In this document: positions 34,126 to 37,791 of the stretch, one piece after another
Layout: every line of letters starts with the position of its first letter
How positions within the stretch are numbered: position 1 is the stretch's first letter
From: an uncultured bacterium
GTDB lineage: Bacteria; Bacteroidota; Bacteroidia; Sphingobacteriales; Sphingobacteriaceae
Direction: 5' to 3'
DNA: 37,791 nt
NCBI GenBank assembly: GCA_903951325.1
Contig: CAJBBN010000138.1
Coordinates: forward strand, 1 to 37,791
The notes under the pieces: generated by a model
Seen by the model: the letters and a program-made list of their open reading frames with translations, nothing else
The model's database searches: none
Told to the model about the DNA's origin: nothing
Made by a program: the position numbers and the translations under genes

Positions 34126-35437
34126 AAAAATGACGATTTTTTGGTTTAGAAGAGACCTAAGACTGGCCGATAACCATGGATTATATGCCGCATTAAGCAA
34201 AGGCGAACCAGTTCAAGCTATTTTTATTTTTGATAAAAACATCCTTTCTAAATTAGCAGATAAAAATGATGCAAGAATTAGTTTTATTCATCAACAACTT
34301 TTAAAGTTAAATGCTGAATTAGCAAAATTAGGCAGTAGTTTGTGGGTTTTCTATGGCGATCCCCTATCCGTATTTAAAAATGAGCTACAAGCCAAAATGC
34401 CTGTTAATACAAGCATTGGCAATGTTTATGCCAACCACGATTACGAACCGAATGCGATTCAAAGAGATACTGCCATCAACGATTGGCTCTTAATTAACAA
34501 TAATGCGCTGTTAACTTTTAAAGACCAATGTATTTTTGAAAAAAAGGAGGTAGTAAAAGACGATGGCTTGCCATATACCGTTTTTACTGCCTACAAAAAC
34601 AAATACTACAAAACTTTAACCGCAGAAAGTTTTAAGTCATTCGATACCCAAAAATATTTTACTAATTTTTATGCAAATAAGGGATTCCCAATTCCAAGTT
34701 TGGAAGAAATTGGTTTTGAACCAAGCGAAATTGAATTTCCGGTAATCGAATTTGAATCTATTTTAAAAGAATACGCCAATACCCGCAACTTTCCTAGTGT
34801 TAAGGGAACCAGCAGAATTAGCGTACACCTTAGGTTTGGGACCGTTAGTATTCGCGCATTAGCAAAAGCTTCGTTCGGTAAAAGCGAAACTTGGTTTAAC
34901 GAATTGGTTTGGAGAGATTTTTATTTTCAAATTCTTTGGCATTTTCCATATGTAGTTGATTCGGCATTTAAACCAAATTACAACCATATTGATTGGAGAA
35001 ATAATGAAGATGAATTCGAAAAATGGTGTAATGGTCAAACCGGTTATCCAATTGTAGATGCAGGCATGCGAGAATTAAACGCTACCGGTTTTATGCATAA
35101 TAGAGTTCGCATGATTGTTGCGAGCTTTTTAACCAAACATTTATTAATTAGTTGGCAATGGGGCGAAGCTTATTTTGCTAAAAAATTACTCGACTTTGAG
35201 TTGTCTTCAAATAATGGTGGCTGGCAATGGGCTGCAGGCTGTGGCTGTGATGCAGCTCCTTATTTTCGAATCTTTAACCCAGCAGAACAAACCAAAAAGT
35301 TCGATCCTAAATTTAGCTACATTAAAAAATGGGTGCCAGAATTTCAAGAATTCAATTATCCAGCACCTATTGTCGATCATAAATTTGCAAGAGAAAGATG
35401 CTTGCAAACCTATAAAGTTGGCTTACAAAAATTATAG
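34118..35437 (+). CDS. phrB: Deoxyribodipyrimidine photolyase (class I type)
   Basis: A 439-residue cryptochrome/photolyase family flavoprotein that splits UV-induced pyrimidine dimers with blue light. The N-terminal alpha/beta antenna domain starts FWFRRDLRLADNHGL. The FAD domain shows NELVWRDFY, GYPIVDAGMRELNATGFMHN and SSNNGGWQWAAGCGCDAAPY, followed by FNPAEQTKKFDP. The GCGCDA variant of the usual STGCDA loop is the one odd feature. The antenna could be a pterin supplied by folE. The first ATG overlaps the epimerase gene by 8 nt; a second in-frame Met is 4 residues on. The stop TAG overlaps that of the convergent acyl-CoA synthetase (TTATAG). CPD photolyase fits better than cryptochrome because the C-terminus lacks an extension. 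Confidence 0.94.
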   Translation: MNKKMTIFWFRRDLRLADNHGLYAALSKGEPVQAIFIFDKNILSKLADKNDARISFIHQQLLKLNAELAKLGSSLWVFYGDPLSVFKNELQAKMPVNTSIGNVYANHDYEPNAIQRDTAINDWLLINNNALLTFKDQCIFEKKEVVKDDGLPYTVFTAYKNKYYKTLTAESFKSFDTQKYFTNFYANKGFPIPSLEEIGFEPSEIEFPVIEFESILKEYANTRNFPSVKGTSRISVHLRFGTVSIRALAKASFGKSETWFNELVWRDFYFQILWHFPYVVDSAFKPNYNHIDWRNNEDEFEKWCNGQTGYPIVDAGMRELNATGFMHNRVRMIVASFLTKHLLISWQWGEAYFAKKLLDFELSSNNGGWQWAAGCGCDAAPYFRIFNPAEQTKKFDPKFSYIKKWVPEFQEFNYPAPIVDHKFARERCLQTYKVGLQKL

Positions 35438-37210
35438 ACTCGTATTTTTGTAGTCGTAAATTTTTAAGATTAATGGCTCGTATTTTTGTAAAATCACTTT
35501 TCTTTTCAAGCTTAACTTCGGTGTCATTTCACCTGCATCTATAGCAAATTCTTTAGGTAGTAATTCGAATTTTTTAATTTGCTCCCAATTACCAAAACCT
35601 GAATTATATTTATCTACTTCTTTTTGAATTCTGCCCACTATAACAGGATGCGCAACCATCTCTTGATCACTAGTGTAATTAAGCTTTTTAAGCTTACACC
35701 AATCTTTTAAAAACGAAAAACTCGGAACAATAAGTGCAGCAGGGAATCGCTCATTTTCTCCAATCACCACTATTTGTTCGATAAATTTTGATTCTTTGAA
35801 TTTATTTTCCATCACCCCAGGTGCAATGTATTTTCCACCAGCAGTTTTAAAAATTTCTTTTTTACGATCGGTGATTTTTAAATATTTATTCTGTACTAAT
35901 ACGCCAATGTCTCCCGTATGAAACCATCCATCTGCATCAATCACCTCCGCAGTTGCAACAGGATTTTTATAATATCCTTGCATTATGTTAGGTCCTTTTA
36001 CTAAAATTTCACCGTCGGCGGCTAATTTCATTTCTACTCCTGGAATAACAGGACCACAAGTGCCAAAAAAATGTTTATCAGAATCTATGCCTGTCATGGT
36101 TACAACCGGTGAGGTTTCGGTTAAACCATAGCCTTGTAAAATCGGTATTTTAGCCGCCCAAAATACCCGAGCCAATCGATCTTGCAAGGCTGCTCCACCT
36201 GAAGCTGCAGCCACTACATTGCCTCCAAAAGCATCGCGCCACTTATTGAATATAATTTTATTCGCAATTTTTAATTGGAATTCGTACCACCAACCATTTG
36301 CCCCATCATATTCATATTTCAATCCTAAGTTTAATGCCCAAAAGAACAATAACCTTTTGATACCTTTTAATTGATTTCCTTTTTCTACAATTCGATCGTA
36401 CACTTTTTCTAATAACCTTGGAACAGTGGTAAACATATTTGGCTTGACTTCCAAAAAATTTGCCGCAATTTTATCTAATGATTCGGCATAATAAATATTA
36501 GTTCCTTTACTTAAATACATGTATACAATAATTCGTTCGTATATATGTGATAAGGGTAAAAAGCTTAATGAACGATAGGCCCCAGGAGGAATTAAAGGGC
36601 TTGCTGCAAATAAATTACTCAATAAATTTTGATGCGTGAGCATGACTCCTTTTGGATTACCAGTTGTGCCAGAAGTATAAATTAAAGTGAATAGATCGGT
36701 AGGTAAAACCGCAGATTGAAATTTTTCTATTAAAAATTTGTCTGAGCTATCTCCTAATAATGCAATGCTTTGCCAATGTTTGTATGCTGGCGTTAATTCA
36801 AAAGTATAGATGGCCTGCACACTTGGTGATTGCAGCATGATGGCATTAATTTTTTCTGCCAAGGCTTCGTTTTCTGCAAATACAATTTTAATTTCTGCAT
36901 CATTTAAAATGTATGTAATGTCTGCGGCCGAAAGCGTTGGGTAGAGTGGCACATGTATGCCGCCAATTTGCATAACAGCGAAATCAACAATATTCCATTG
37001 AGGTCTATTCGAGGAAATGGTAGCAACCGTATCTCCTTTTTTTATTCCTAATTTCAATAAGCCTAAGCTTAATTCATTTACCGCATTTGCAAATGCTTCG
37101 GTGGAGGTATGCGTCCACTCATTATTAACCTTGTAAGAAAAAATAGTTTTACCTACATGTTCTTCTTGAATAAAGGTAAGTAAATCAAAAACCCTTGTTA
37201 CTTTTTGCAT
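35432..37210 (-). CDS. Long-chain acyl-CoA synthetase (AMP-binding)
   Basis: A 592-residue member of the adenylate-forming enzymes that activates fatty acids to acyl-CoA through an acyl-AMP intermediate. It has the P-loop LIYTSGTTGNPKGVMLTHQN (176-195), GYGLTETSP, GWFHTGD and the hinge DRKKEIFKTAGGKY. The length and the helical insert after LSHIYERI are typical of the long-chain FadD15-like (FAA1-type) subgroup common in Bacteroidota. The gene starts 5 nt after the peptidase stop, so it may be co-transcribed with it. A role in fatty acid uptake or membrane remodelling is inferred. Confidence 0.93.
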   Translation of the reverse strand: MQKVTRVFDLLTFIQEEHVGKTIFSYKVNNEWTHTSTEAFANAVNELSLGLLKLGIKKGDTVATISSNRPQWNIVDFAVMQIGGIHVPLYPTLSAADITYILNDAEIKIVFAENEALAEKINAIMLQSPSVQAIYTFELTPAYKHWQSIALLGDSSDKFLIEKFQSAVLPTDLFTLIYTSGTTGNPKGVMLTHQNLLSNLFAASPLIPPGAYRSLSFLPLSHIYERIIVYMYLSKGTNIYYAESLDKIAANFLEVKPNMFTTVPRLLEKVYDRIVEKGNQLKGIKRLLFFWALNLGLKYEYDGANGWWYEFQLKIANKIIFNKWRDAFGGNVVAAASGGAALQDRLARVFWAAKIPILQGYGLTETSPVVTMTGIDSDKHFFGTCGPVIPGVEMKLAADGEILVKGPNIMQGYYKNPVATAEVIDADGWFHTGDIGVLVQNKYLKITDRKKEIFKTAGGKYIAPGVMENKFKESKFIEQIVVIGENERFPAALIVPSFSFLKDWCKLKKLNYTSDQEMVAHPVIVGRIQKEVDKYNSGFGNWEQIKKFELLPKEFAIDAGEMTPKLSLKRKVILQKYEPLILKIYDYKNTSL

Positions 37211-37215
37211 AGTCG

Positions 37216-37791
37216 TTATTTAATCCAAGCCTTAAATATTATTTCTTGTGCCGGCGTTTGTTCTGTTAGTTTTTCTAATTTATATTTTACGTTGGCATTT
37301 TTTGTTAATACGAAACTAACTTTTTTAATCAGACCATCTCTTGCAACTAATAGCTCTACTGACTCTCCGGGCTTTTTGTTTGCTGTTGCCTTTATCATGT
37401 CGTCGGTTCGGTAATTATCCATAGCAATAATTTCGTCGTTTACATTTAAGCCCGCAGCATATGCAGCACTCACATTTGAAATAGCGGTAACTACTAACTT
37501 TCCAGAAACATTACTTGTATTGATTCCTAAATAAATTTCATTTTTACCCGCATTTAAATCCGTTATTTTTAAGCCTGCAGTGGCAGCAATAGCAGTAAAG
37601 TCGATTGGTGTTAAGCCATCAATATAATTTACATAAAAAGAATCCAGATTTTGTCCGGCGTATTTCTCTAACGCTGATTTAAATTCTTCGTCTGTATAAC
37701 CAGCCGCTTTCCCATCTTCACATTTAGCATACATGTATTTCATTACATCATCTATACTCTGGGTGCCATTGCTATTTTTAATGATTGCTAA
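37216..37791 (-). CDS. M61-family glycyl aminopeptidase-like protein, C-terminal part
   Basis: The open frame continues to the window edge; 191 residues are visible and the N-terminus and catalytic HExxH region are missing. The visible part begins LAIIKNSNGTQSIDDVMKYM, matching the end of the M61 peptidase domain. It continues with YAGQNLDSFYVNYIDG and a C-terminal PDZ domain (KLVVTAISNVSAAYAAGLNVNDEIIAMDN, GESVELLVARDG). M61/PDZ proteins are periplasmic or surface peptidases. It is followed after 5 nt by the acyl-CoA synthetase gene. The family is judged from the tail alone. Confidence 0.8.
   Translation of the reverse strand, partial: LAIIKNSNGTQSIDDVMKYMYAKCEDGKAAGYTDEEFKSALEKYAGQNLDSFYVNYIDGLTPIDFTAIAATAGLKITDLNAGKNEIYLGINTSNVSGKLVVTAISNVSAAYAAGLNVNDEIIAMDNYRTDDMIKATANKKPGESVELLVARDGLIKKVSFVLTKNANVKYKLEKLTEQTPAQEIIFKAWIK

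Noticed and set aside
1-37791. CRISPR array, tRNA, rRNA, insertion sequence or prophage
   Set aside because: No regularly spaced repeats, cloverleaf-like sequences, transposase, integrase or phage proteins were found by reading both strands.

Overview
This 37.8 kb window is a stretch of chromosome from a member of the Bacteroidota, probably in or near Chitinophagales/Sphingobacteriales. The lineage is inferred from type IX secretion (T9SS) C-terminal sorting domains, a fused CcoN-CcoO oxidase subunit, a SulP-carbonic anhydrase fusion, an OMP_b-brl_3-type TonB receptor, promoter boxes of the Bacteroidota form TAnnTTTG, weak Shine-Dalgarno use and low GC. No tRNA, rRNA, insertion sequence, phage gene or CRISPR array was seen. 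No gap between genes exceeds 300 bases. The last gene runs off the right edge.

Layout. 1-2.7 kb: a cold-shock protein with its own promoter and terminator, then murB and lpd on the minus strand. 2.8-9.0 kb: a complete minus-strand cbb3 oxidase operon, ccoS-ccoNO-ccoQ-ccoP-ccoG-ccoH plus a SafE-like membrane protein; ccoS is only 54 codons. 9.1-12.7 kb: a group III truncated haemoglobin, the copper ATPase ccoI and an FNR-type regulator with a full set of candidate Fe-S cysteines. 12.8-17.5 kb: a tight four-gene operon, MbnP-like, MbnH-like dihaem protein and two secreted YHYH-domain proteins. 17.6-20.3 kb: SulP-carbonic anhydrase fusion and a small four-helix membrane protein. 20.4-24.7 kb: odhA-odhB (2-oxoglutarate dehydrogenase E1 and E2); E1 carries a 110-residue lysine-rich tail. 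24.8-35.4 kb: a CarH/LitR-like B12-type MerR regulator behind a TonB receptor, divergent from folE-SDR-flavin reductase; then a lipoprotein, an Omp28-like T9SS protein, and a TIGR01777 epimerase overlapping a photolyase. 35.4 kb to the end: a long-chain acyl-CoA synthetase and the C-terminus of an M61/PDZ peptidase.

How the parts connect. Three near-identical TGA-N6-TCA palindromes lie upstream of ccoS/truncated haemoglobin, ccoI and the small membrane protein. Each sits 36.5-37.5 bp from the end of a TAnnTTTG-like box, the class II activator geometry, and an FNR-type gene sits beside one of them. This suggests a local low-oxygen regulon covering the oxidase, its copper supply, a haemoglobin and one uncharacterised membrane protein. 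The MbnP/MbnH/YHYH operon is the best candidate for an under-described system: a copper-handling module in which a dihaem enzyme may modify a tryptophan on its partner, here coupled to two histidine-rich T9SS-exported proteins. The folE/SDR/flavin reductase/epimerase/photolyase set with a B12-type MerR regulator looks like a light-response module.
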